From Rhodanobacter sp. (lineage in GTDB: Bacteria > Pseudomonadota > Gammaproteobacteria > Xanthomonadales > Rhodanobacteraceae), in assembly GCA_030148505.1 (NCBI GenBank), contig JASBTI010000034.1, positions 1-64,000 on the forward strand: a stretch of DNA of 64,000 nt, read 5' to 3'. Positions 19,358 through 28,422 of this stretch are shown here, one piece after another (within the stretch, counting starts at the first letter, position 1; every line of letters starts with the position of its first letter). The translations under genes were made by a program, and so were the position numbers. The notes under the pieces were generated by a model that did no database searches, was not told the origin of the DNA, and saw nothing but the letters and a program-made list of their open reading frames with translations.

Positions 19358-20983
19358 CTAGGGCTGCACGCGCGCTGGTTGAAGCGAGCCAGCAAGCGCC
19401 AGCCGCAACGGTTCCAGATGTCGCGCATAGTGCTGCGATTGGGCGAGACCACGCGTGTGAATGGACTCACGTACCTGGGCACTGCTGGGTGTAGCTACCG
19501 GGGCGGCGTTGCGTTCCGGACGCAGACAACTGGCTTCGAACTCCAGCCCGCAATGCTTCAGTACCCTTTGCAGGACGACATCCGGCTTCCGCACCAGCGC
19601 CTCATAGGACACGTCGAGCATTGCGCCGGGCATCGTGGTGTGCCATTGATGCGTCAGACGCGCGTACTGGCCATAGTGTCGGGCGACCGCCTGCATGTCG
19701 TTGCTGTAGGCGGAAACATCGCCAAACATGGCGCGGAAGTTGGAGAAGCACACTTCCATCGGTTCGCGAACCATGTGCAGTAGCGGTGCATGTGGCAAGG
19801 CGCGACGGATAAACGGGACCATCTGGACATTGATCGGCAGCTTGTCGATGTAGAAACGGTGTCCCTCAGCACGCCATTGCGTCTGCTTCAGGTAGCGGGT
19901 GCCGAGTTCGGCGAAGTCGATCTTCGGACTGTGGCGTATCACCCGCAGCATCGCGTCAATGCCGCCGGGGGCGACGTCGGCAGCCCAGTGCAACTGCCGT
20001 ACAAAATCGTTGATCTCACCGGCAGAAACCACGGCCGAATGGCTGGAGAGCATGCGGTCGAGAAGAGTGGTGCCCGACCGCGGCATGCCGACAATGAAGA
20101 TGGGCGTCGGTTCGTCGGCTCCGGTTACCGCAACATCCGGGCCGGCGATGATCGATTCGGACTGGCTGATCAGCGCATCGATCACAGCCGCCTCGCCACT
20201 GGCGTCGTAGGGATTCAAGGTCGACATGATGGCCTTGCTGCGCTCAAGTGCGGGCCACGCTTCGTCGAAACGACCAAGGTCGTCGAGCTCCTTGAATACT
20301 GCCGCTTCAAACTGCGCGCGGGTCAGCTGGCCGCTTGGGTCTGAGGGGTTCGCCGGCATCCGCTGAAGCTGCTCGGACAGAAATGCCAGATGGTTCGATT
20401 CCCGCGTCTGTCTACGCATATTCGCCAAGGACATGACGGCTGTGCCAAAGCGGGGCCAGCGGCGAAGACACGTCTCAAGCATCTGCTCAGCTCGGGAAAC
20501 CTCACCTGTGAACTGGTAGAGCATGGCTTGGGTATGGTGTTCGTTCGGGGTGTCGATCCCGGCCGCGATCGCGCGGTCCATCCAGGTTCTGGCCACCGGA
20601 ATTTCTCCGACCATCCATTTCAAATGAGCTTGCGCTGCGAGTACGGAGGCCTCCGGCGAGGGTAGACGCGCCAGATGGTCCAGACAGGCGCGTGCTGCCA
20701 CCACCTCGCCGCAGTGGAGTAGTTGCTGAGTCAGCTGAATGAGCGGCGCTGGCTCGTCGGGAGGCCTGTCCACGGCCTGCAGCAGGTGGGTGGTCGCCGC
20801 TCGCGGCAGATCGCGCCATAGCAACACCCTGGCGAGATCCATGCGTGCAGGGGTGTCTTCCGGTACGCGTTGTATCAGGGCCTCGAGCGTGGCTTGCGCC
20901 GCCCCCAGTTGCTGGTTGTCAATGTATTGCCGCGCCCGACGGCGAAGACGATTTTCGGCGGTGGAGAGCGTCTGCGAAATCAT
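19358..20983 (-). CDS. TPR-domain sulfotransferase (TST6)
   Basis: TPIFIVGMPRSGTTLLDRMLSSHSAVVSAGEINDF; closely related to TST4 and TST5. Confidence 0.85.
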   Translation of the reverse strand: MISQTLSTAENRLRRRARQYIDNQQLGAAQATLEALIQRVPEDTPARMDLARVLLWRDLPRAATTHLLQAVDRPPDEPAPLIQLTQQLLHCGEVVAARACLDHLARLPSPEASVLAAQAHLKWMVGEIPVARTWMDRAIAAGIDTPNEHHTQAMLYQFTGEVSRAEQMLETCLRRWPRFGTAVMSLANMRRQTRESNHLAFLSEQLQRMPANPSDPSGQLTRAQFEAAVFKELDDLGRFDEAWPALERSKAIMSTLNPYDASGEAAVIDALISQSESIIAGPDVAVTGADEPTPIFIVGMPRSGTTLLDRMLSSHSAVVSAGEINDFVRQLHWAADVAPGGIDAMLRVIRHSPKIDFAELGTRYLKQTQWRAEGHRFYIDKLPINVQMVPFIRRALPHAPLLHMVREPMEVCFSNFRAMFGDVSAYSNDMQAVARHYGQYARLTHQWHTTMPGAMLDVSYEALVRKPDVVLQRVLKHCGLEFEASCLRPERNAAPVATPSSAQVRESIHTRGLAQSQHYARHLEPLRLALAGSLQPARVQP

Positions 20984-21403
20984 CGACAGATACTACCTCA
21001 CTTGCCCCGGAATCCCGTCTCTCAGCCGTTCTTAAGGAGCTTATGTGGTGACATGCCGTGGGCCGTTCAGAGGCTTTCTTTTTATGAACGCGTCAGGCCG
21101 TGCGGCCGCTCGCACCGGCTCAAATCTCTCCGGGACCAGTCTCGGCCTGATTCACTCATCGAAATCCACCGGACAAGCGCAAACAGTCGCGAGGACGCGC
21201 AAAAACTTGTGCGTTGCATGGGGTTTATACGGGTTGACGCCGCGGCCGTAAAATATAGTGCCAGGGTGAATAAATTCCATATAAAACAATAGTAAAGTAG
21301 TTTACGTAATTTGCTAGAGCTTGACCGTAAATACTTGACGTACAAGCCGCAATAAATTGTTGGAAGTAAGCAAGAAAATGTTGTTTTCGAAATTATTAAC
21401 TAT

Positions 21404-21434
21404 TGTTGACTTTTCGTTACCGGAAAACATACCC
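21404..21434 (+). promoter_or_regulatory. Putative promoter upstream of TBDR3
   Basis: TGTTGACTTTTCGTTAC (21404-21420), 16/17 identical to the TBDR2 motif; TTGAC is 255 nt upstream of the ATG. -10 not well defined. Confidence 0.5.
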
Positions 21435-21660
21435 TCAGCGCGCTGCGCGACGTTTTGATGACATTGTCGTGTGGCAGATCTTGCAATTGAAAGTGGTCAG
21501 GGTTTGTGGGTAGGCAAGACCGGAGGATGAATAAATCTATCTGCTTCATGGATTATTATATTCATCACTGATGGCGGCGGTCTTATACCCCGTCGTCAAT
21601 TTTTATCGAGGTCAAACTCAAGCAAGGGTTGCAACACAATTTTCGGGGAGTCATTAGTTA

Positions 21661-24600
21661 ATGAAAAAACATATTTATACCGATACGAGGAGATCCGGGC
21701 TGCTACGCCGCACTGCCTTGACGATGGCGGTTGCTGCTGCCTTTGGCATGACGGGTCAGGTGTTGGCCCAGTCGACCACCGGCACGATCTTTGGTACGGC
21801 ACCCGTCGCTGCCGGCGAAACCGTACTCATCCAGAACGCCAACGGCCTCAACCGTGAAGTGCCAGTGGATTCCAGTGGCCGGTATGCTGCAGGCGCTTTG
21901 CCTCTGGGCACGTATACAGTCACTCTGCGCCAGAACGGCAAGACCGTTGATCAGCGCAACAACGTTACGCTCATCGTGGGTGCAGGCACCAAGGTCTCGT
22001 TTGGGGGCGCCCCGAATACCACCACGCTCAACGCATTGACGGTTACCGCAAGTGCGCTGCCCGCCATCGACGTTAGCCAGGTCGATACCCGCACCGTGGT
22101 GACGTCCCAACAACTTGCCAGGCTGCCGTTGCAGCGCAGCGCGGAAGCCGTTGCCTTGCTGGCACCTGGCGTGAATACCGGCAGCGGCTACTTCACCGGT
22201 CCCACCGGCCAGACTCTGGTGTCGTTCGGTGGTTCTTCAGTGGCGGAGAACGCCTATTACCTTAATGGCTTCAACACTACCGATCTGCTGCACAATTTCG
22301 GCGGCCTGACTTTGCCCTATGGCGCGATCGATCAGGAACAGGTGTTGACGGGTGGCTACGGTGCCGCCTACGGTCGTTCCGACGGTGGTGTACTTAGCCT
22401 CGTGGGCAAGCGCGGCACTAATGAATGGCACTTCGGCGCCAAGGTGTTGTGGCAACCTGATTTCGGCATGGCGGATCCTGCCAACCAGTTCTATCCGAGC
22501 GGCCCGCAATTCAAGGCCAATGCAAACGGCGGCAGGCAGGGGCAAATCTATCGCTACCGAGCCCGCAACAAGTCGTGGGAGCACATTGAAGATGCCTATT
22601 TTGGCGGTCCGCTGATCAAGGACAAATTGTTCATCTTCGGTGCGGTCGAGGCGGATCACATCGTCAGCGGCAACGATGTGGCAAACGTCAACACGCAGAC
22701 GGATACCACCTACAGTTATTCGCGGCCGAAGTGGTACGGCAAGATCGATTGGAACATTAACGACAACAACATCCTTGAATTCACGGGTGCATCAAACAAG
22801 ACGTCGTACTCGGGTAATGTCTACAGCTACACTTATACCCCGGGCCAGAACAGGGGTACGCGAGGTGCGTACTTGTCGCCGGCAACCCATACCAAGGATG
22901 GCGCCGACGCGTATATCGCCAAATACACCGGTTATCTGACCGACAACCTCACGGTTGAGGCCTTGTACGGCAAGATGACCCAGACCAATTATACCCAGGC
23001 GGCCGGTGGACCCGACGCTTACGTCATCAATTCACAGTTCCAGAATCCCGCGTACGCTCCCCCTCCTGGTTATGTGGGTACACAAACCGCCGCGACGGCG
23101 AATGATCCCCGTGCGCACGACAAATCCACCAATCTGCATTTGGACATCAATTACAAGGTGGGCAACCATTCGATCACCGCGGGTATCGACAATCTCGATG
23201 TCCGAGCTATCGATATCGGTACGGCCCCGACCGGACCAGGTTACTTCTGGGTCTATGGTCAGGGCGCGCCGAATCTGCCGATCAGCACACTGCCTGGTGA
23301 GAGTGTCGGTGCGCCAGGTGGTCAGGGCTATTATGTTGCGCAGGAAATTTACTCTAATTCGGCCAGCGTCAGGGTAAAACAGACGGCTCAATACATTGAG
23401 GACAAGTGGCAGGTGAATGATCGTCTGCTTTTGTCGCTCGGCTTGCGCAATGATCAGTTCACCAACTACAACCCGGCGGGTGCGGCATACCTGCGCTTGA
23501 CTAAACCGCAGCTGGCTCCGCGCCTCGGCTTTACCTGGGATGTGTATGGTGATTCCAGCCTTAAGGTCTATGGCAATGCGGGTCGCTACTATTTGGATGA
23601 ACCGGCCAATGTCGCGGTTCGCGGCGCTGCTGGCAGCATCTTCACGGATCAGTATTTCACTTATACCGGCATCGACCCGACCACGGGTGCGCCTACCGGG
23701 CTGACCCAGATCACGCAGAGTCGCTATCCGGGCGTTTCGGCCAACAACGAATTCGGCCAGCCACCTGACCCGAAGACGGTAACCAGCAAGAACGCCAAGG
23801 CGGAATATCAGGACGAGTACATCGCGGGCTTCGACAAGTCACTGAACATGTTCGGGCAGAAGTGGGTGTACGGTGCCAAGGCAACGTTCCGGGTATTGCG
23901 CAACGCGCTCGACGATGTCTGTCAGGGTGATACCCTGGCTGCTGCCGCTACGCAGCAAGGTCTTGATCCGGTTGCGGCTCAGGGTTCGGGCTGCTACATC
24001 ATGAATCCCGGCAGGCTTTCAACCTTCAATGTGCCCAACGCGACCGGCGGCGGATACAGCACCTTGACGGTGCCGTGGTCGGCCTGGGGCATGCCACGAA
24101 TGAAACGTCGGTACGGCGCGCTCGGTCTCTATCTGGAACATCCGTTCGACGGCAAGTGGTTTGGCCGGATCGACTACGTCTGGTCGCACAGCTACGGCAA
24201 TTACGAGGGCTCGGTCCTGTCCTCGATCGGCCAGCAGGATGTGTCCCAGAGTGAAGCGTGGGACAACAGTGGTGTGATGACGTATTCCGGTGGTTCGCAA
24301 GCAAATGATCGTAGGCATCAGCTTAAGGCCTACGGTTACTATCAACTCACGCCCGAGTGGCTTATCGGCGGCAACCTGCAGGTCTTGTCGGGTACCCCGA
24401 AGGTCTGTCTGGGTTACTTCGGTGCGCAGCAGGTGGATCCATTCGGCTACGGCGGTTCCTATCACTTCTGCGGGCCGAACGGCACACCGGCACCTCCGGG
24501 TTCCACCGGACGCACGCCGTGGCAGGAAATCCTCAGCCTGAATGCTGAATACCGGCCGGCGTGGGCGGGCAAGAAGCTGGCGTTCGATGCGATGATCTAC

Positions 24601-24741
24601 AACGTGTTCGATCAACAGAAGATCACCCAGTTCCGGGCCTACTCCGAATCGGGTCCGGGCACCACCAGTGTGAACTATCAGGTCCCGCTCTACATGACGC
24701 AGCCGCGTTACCTGCGGCTTTCGGTCAGCTACGACTTCTGA
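21661..24741 (+). CDS. TonB-dependent receptor, Oar-like, with N-terminal carboxypeptidase-regulatory-like domain (TBDR3)
   Basis: N-terminus nearly identical to TBDR2 (GQVLAQSTTGTIFGTAPVAAGETVLIQN); barrel ending PRYLRLSVSYDF. Confidence 0.9.
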   Translation: MKKHIYTDTRRSGLLRRTALTMAVAAAFGMTGQVLAQSTTGTIFGTAPVAAGETVLIQNANGLNREVPVDSSGRYAAGALPLGTYTVTLRQNGKTVDQRNNVTLIVGAGTKVSFGGAPNTTTLNALTVTASALPAIDVSQVDTRTVVTSQQLARLPLQRSAEAVALLAPGVNTGSGYFTGPTGQTLVSFGGSSVAENAYYLNGFNTTDLLHNFGGLTLPYGAIDQEQVLTGGYGAAYGRSDGGVLSLVGKRGTNEWHFGAKVLWQPDFGMADPANQFYPSGPQFKANANGGRQGQIYRYRARNKSWEHIEDAYFGGPLIKDKLFIFGAVEADHIVSGNDVANVNTQTDTTYSYSRPKWYGKIDWNINDNNILEFTGASNKTSYSGNVYSYTYTPGQNRGTRGAYLSPATHTKDGADAYIAKYTGYLTDNLTVEALYGKMTQTNYTQAAGGPDAYVINSQFQNPAYAPPPGYVGTQTAATANDPRAHDKSTNLHLDINYKVGNHSITAGIDNLDVRAIDIGTAPTGPGYFWVYGQGAPNLPISTLPGESVGAPGGQGYYVAQEIYSNSASVRVKQTAQYIEDKWQVNDRLLLSLGLRNDQFTNYNPAGAAYLRLTKPQLAPRLGFTWDVYGDSSLKVYGNAGRYYLDEPANVAVRGAAGSIFTDQYFTYTGIDPTTGAPTGLTQITQSRYPGVSANNEFGQPPDPKTVTSKNAKAEYQDEYIAGFDKSLNMFGQKWVYGAKATFRVLRNALDDVCQGDTLAAAATQQGLDPVAAQGSGCYIMNPGRLSTFNVPNATGGGYSTLTVPWSAWGMPRMKRRYGALGLYLEHPFDGKWFGRIDYVWSHSYGNYEGSVLSSIGQQDVSQSEAWDNSGVMTYSGGSQANDRRHQLKAYGYYQLTPEWLIGGNLQVLSGTPKVCLGYFGAQQVDPFGYGGSYHFCGPNGTPAPPGSTGRTPWQEILSLNAEYRPAWAGKKLAFDAMIYNVFDQQKITQFRAYSESGPGTTSVNYQVPLYMTQPRYLRLSVSYDF

Positions 24742-24777
24742 TCGCGCATGACATCAACGGCCGAACGTTGATGGAGG

Positions 24778-24816
24778 TAAAAAAGCACCCCCGCCTTTGC
24801 GGGGGTGCTTTTTTTT
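24778..24816 (+). terminator. Intrinsic terminator after TBDR3
   Basis: AAAAAAGCACCCCCGC-CTT-TGCGGGGGTGCTTTTTTTT. Confidence 0.85.
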
Positions 24817-24840
24817 GGAATTCAACACCAGCGAGTCGAC

Positions 24841-25764
24841 TCAATACCGCGGCACGTCCGGATCTATCTCGGCAGCCCAGGCATCCATGCCGCCCTCGAC
24901 GTTATGCACGTTGCTGAAGCCGTGCGCGACGAAGCGTTCGGCCATGCCGCGGCTGGAGATGCCATGGTGGCAGATGAACGCCAGCGGGGTGTCCTTGGGC
25001 AGGGCGGCGAGGCTTTCGTAGCCTTCGTCTTCCAGAATGCGCGCCTGCGACAGCGGCGCGGCCTGGGCACGGCCCTGGGCGGGGCGCACGTCGATCAGGG
25101 TGATATCGCCGGCAGCGAGACGCGCCTGCAACTGCTGCACGCTGAGCGTGGCGATTTCCCGGGCGCCGGGGAATTTCAGGCTGAGCCCTTCGCCCTGCAC
25201 GGTGGACACCCAGTCGATCACGATGCCCTTGGCGCGTTGCGCACTGGCCGGATCGAAGTGCACTTCCAGTCCGTTGGCATGGGTCACGATGTCGTGCTCG
25301 CCGGCGGGGGCCAGCTGGAATCCCGCGCTGTGGTCGGGGCCGATCTCCAGATGCAGGACCACGCCTTGCGCATCGGCGGTGCCCTGGCGAATCGCCTCGG
25401 CGGCGGCGTCGGTGATGGTGATTTCCGGCGGCGTACGGTCGGGCAGCGGTGCGCCGAACAAGGTGTGCAGTTCGCCACTGGTATAGAGCTGGCGGATGAT
25501 GTCGGAACCGCCTATCAGTTCGCCTTCCACGTAGAGCTGTGGAATGGTGGGCCAGTCACCGTAGATCTTGATGCCCTCGCGAATTTCCGGATCTTCCAGC
25601 ACGTTGACGGTTTGATAGTCGGGCAAGAGCTCATTGAGCATATTGGTGGCAGCGGCGGAGAAGCCGCACATCGGCTGTTGCCGGTCGCCTTTCATGAACA
25701 GCACCACGCGGTGTTCGGCGAGCAGGGCATCGATGCGTTGGCGGGTGGCGGGCTCGAGGGACAT
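24841..25764 (-). CDS. Monothiol glutaredoxin (CGFS) - A-type/HesB-like domain - rhodanese fusion protein
   Basis: FMKGDRQQPMCGFS and WPTIPQLYVEGELIGGSDI (Grx4); ITITDAAAEAIRQ...LHLEIGPDHSAGFQL resembles an A-type fold; LIDVRP...FICHHGISSRGMAERF (rhodanese). Start at 25764. Confidence 0.8.
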   Translation of the reverse strand: MSLEPATRQRIDALLAEHRVVLFMKGDRQQPMCGFSAAATNMLNELLPDYQTVNVLEDPEIREGIKIYGDWPTIPQLYVEGELIGGSDIIRQLYTSGELHTLFGAPLPDRTPPEITITDAAAEAIRQGTADAQGVVLHLEIGPDHSAGFQLAPAGEHDIVTHANGLEVHFDPASAQRAKGIVIDWVSTVQGEGLSLKFPGAREIATLSVQQLQARLAAGDITLIDVRPAQGRAQAAPLSQARILEDEGYESLAALPKDTPLAFICHHGISSRGMAERFVAHGFSNVHNVEGGMDAWAAEIDPDVPRY

Positions 25765-25889
25765 GGGTACACTCCGTGGGACACTGGGGATAGATGGGCA
25801 TGATACCGCGCAGGTCAAGCACGCGTCGTAGACAGTTCGGGGCCGGAACGGGGCCTGATGACTTGCCTCCAATACAGGGAGATAACCCG

Positions 25890-26675
25890 ATGAAAACCTC
25901 TTTGGCCGGTCGTACTGCCTTGGTTACCGGCGCATCTGGCGGTCTGGGCGCCGCGTTCGCCCGTGAGCTAGCCATGCATGGTTGCGCGATGGTGCTGGTT
26001 GCGCGTAGCGAAGCCCCGATGGAGGCGCTGGCGCGCGAGCTGCGCGCCAGCGGGACAATCGTTCATGTCCATCCCACCGATTTGGTCGATGCAGCGGCGC
26101 GGGAAGCACTCGCCGCCCGGCTTGCCGCCGAGGGCATCGCGGTGGATGTGCTGGTCAATAACGCCGGTTTCGGGGTGTTCGGCGCATTCGCCGATACGGC
26201 GTGGTCCCGCGTGGAGGCGATGCTTACCGTGGATGTGATGGCGCTAAGCCATCTGACGCGGCTGTTCGTACCGGCGATGCGCACACGGGGTTTCGGCCGG
26301 GTGCTGCAGGTGGCGTCCACGGCAGCCTTCCAGCCAACGCCCGGTTATGCGGCGTACGCGGCAGCAAAATCCTATGTGCTGGAGTTTTCGTACGCGCTCG
26401 ATTGCGAGTTGCGCGGCAGCGGGGTGCGCTGCACCGTGGTTTCCCCGGGCGTTACCGCCACCGGATTTTTCGAGGTGTCCGGTCAGCGTGCCACCTGGTA
26501 TCAGCGACTGACGCGGATGCAGGCCCCTGCCGTGGCGCGGCGCGGTGTTGCCGCGATGCTGGCGGGTCGCGGCGGTACCGTTACGGGTTGGCTCAACGCT
26601 TCGGTGGCCCATGCCACCCGCATGATGCCAAGGCGTCTTTCGGCCAGGGTAGCCGGTTGGCTGATGCGCAACTGA
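25890..26675 (+). CDS. SDR family NAD(P)-dependent oxidoreductase
   Basis: MKTSLAGRTALVTGASGGLGAAFARELA, NNAGFG, YAAAK motifs. Confidence 0.9.
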   Translation: MKTSLAGRTALVTGASGGLGAAFARELAMHGCAMVLVARSEAPMEALARELRASGTIVHVHPTDLVDAAAREALAARLAAEGIAVDVLVNNAGFGVFGAFADTAWSRVEAMLTVDVMALSHLTRLFVPAMRTRGFGRVLQVASTAAFQPTPGYAAYAAAKSYVLEFSYALDCELRGSGVRCTVVSPGVTATGFFEVSGQRATWYQRLTRMQAPAVARRGVAAMLAGRGGTVTGWLNASVAHATRMMPRRLSARVAGWLMRN

Positions 26676-26678
26676 GCG

Positions 26679-27536
26679 TCACGTTGCCGGATGCAGGTCG
26701 GCCAGATCGAGGTGGCGGCAGGCCAGCGGCTCCAATGCCAGCGCGGTAGCCGGTGACGGCAATACAAGTTCACGGCTGGCGCGGCCCAGTAACGCAGGCT
26801 GTTCGCTCCAGTGGATCAGTTGCATCGCGCCGACATGATCCTCGATCAACGCGGTGCAGTGTTCGACCCAGTCGCCGTCGTTGAGGTAGAGCACCCCGTC
26901 GATCCGCCGAACCTGCCCATAGTGGATATGGCCGCAGATGTGCCCATCATAACCGCGGGCAGCGGCGTCGTCGGCGACGCGCTGTTCATAGGCGCGGATA
27001 TAAGCGAGTGCCTGACTGATGCGTGACTTGATCACGATCGACAGCGGCAGATATGGGAGAGCCCTCTGCTGACGCAGTGCGTACAGCCGGCGGTTGCCCC
27101 AGCAGAGCAAGCGGTGCATGGCGTCGCCCAACCACAGTATGCCGTGCCGCCCGTTCGATTCGGGATCGAATTCGTCGCCGTGGCTGACCCGGTAACGGCG
27201 CCCATCGGCACCGATATGGGTAGCATCCAGGGCGATGCGCACGCCACCGACCTGCTGGCCGGCGAGCTGGCGCAATGGCGCATCGTGGTTACCGGGGATG
27301 TAGATGATCTCGATGCCGCGCTGCGCCATCGCCAGCAATTCCGTAACCACGGCGCTATGGGTGCGGTGCCAGCAAAACCGTTTTGTCAGCGCCTCCATGT
27401 CGATGATGTCACCGACCAGATACAAGGTTTCACAATGTAGATGGCGCAGGAAGTCGAGCAGATAGTCGGCTTTGCAGTCGGCTGTACCCAAATGCACATC
27501 GGAGATGAAAGCGCTACGGCAATATACGGTCTTCAT
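26679..27536 (-). CDS. Metallophosphoesterase, UDP-2,3-diacylglucosamine diphosphatase family
   Basis: FISDVHLGTADCKADYLLDFL, LVGDIID, IPGNHD, HGDEFD, GHIHYG motifs. Confidence 0.85.
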   Translation of the reverse strand: MKTVYCRSAFISDVHLGTADCKADYLLDFLRHLHCETLYLVGDIIDMEALTKRFCWHRTHSAVVTELLAMAQRGIEIIYIPGNHDAPLRQLAGQQVGGVRIALDATHIGADGRRYRVSHGDEFDPESNGRHGILWLGDAMHRLLCWGNRRLYALRQQRALPYLPLSIVIKSRISQALAYIRAYEQRVADDAAARGYDGHICGHIHYGQVRRIDGVLYLNDGDWVEHCTALIEDHVGAMQLIHWSEQPALLGRASRELVLPSPATALALEPLACRHLDLADLHPAT

Positions 27537-27646
27537 GGCGCGGATTCCCGGGGGTGCCCGGGGCGTCAGTATTCCGCGCTCGCATCACGCCGCGATGGCG
27601 GGGAGATTGCAGTGCGGTTGCGGTGGCCGGAAAATCCGTGGTCGCA

Positions 27647-28273
27647 CTAGCGCGAAGCGCGGCGCAGGGTCGCGCGAACCACTGGTTCGATCGCCGTTAC
27701 CCACAGCGCGTATTGGTCGGCCGACGGATGCAGGCCATCTTTTGCCACCAGCCCGGGGTGGCGGCGGGACATTCCGGTGATATCGACGAAATGGGCACCG
27801 GCGCGGCTCACCTGATCGCGGGCGATGGCGTTGAAGATATCCAGCTCGTCGGCGATGCGGCTGGCGTCACGGCCGTGGTCGTGCGCGAACGGGGTGACAC
27901 CCCAGTCCGGAATCGAAACCGCAACGACCCGCGTCGCGCGGTCGGCGGATAGTCGGATCGCGCGCGCCAGCAATGCGGTGAACTGGGTACGGTATTCTCC
28001 GGCGGAGCGGCCACGGTACTGGTTGTTGACGCCGATCTGCAGGGTGACAAGATCAAACGCCGGACGTAGTTGCGCGGCATCCATGGCCAGGGCCAGCTCG
28101 TCGGTGGTCCAGCCGGTCACGGCGATGATCTGGGGATCGCCGATGACGGTGCCGCTTCGACGCAGGCGCCGGACCAGTGTTGTCGGCCATCGATCACCGG
28201 CGGCGACGGCTTCGCCGATGGTGTAAGAGTCCCCCAGGGCGAGGTAGCGCAAGGGCTCGGCAGCCTGGATCAT
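27647..28273 (-). CDS. SGNH/GDSL-family hydrolase
   Basis: YLALGDSYTIGE block I, IGVNNQYRG, KDGLHPSADQY block V. Confidence 0.85.
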   Translation of the reverse strand: MIQAAEPLRYLALGDSYTIGEAVAAGDRWPTTLVRRLRRSGTVIGDPQIIAVTGWTTDELALAMDAAQLRPAFDLVTLQIGVNNQYRGRSAGEYRTQFTALLARAIRLSADRATRVVAVSIPDWGVTPFAHDHGRDASRIADELDIFNAIARDQVSRAGAHFVDITGMSRRHPGLVAKDGLHPSADQYALWVTAIEPVVRATLRRASR

Positions 28274-28422
28274 CCGACGTTTCCTTTGAGGCCAATGGTG
28301 TGGCCGTCAGTGTGTCGTACTGACCGCCGGATGGGAACTCAGCGGATAGCCGGATGCCAGTTCATCGTATGGCTACCCTCGAGCAGTGCATAATTACCCC
28401 ACCATGTCGACAGAATGCCCCC

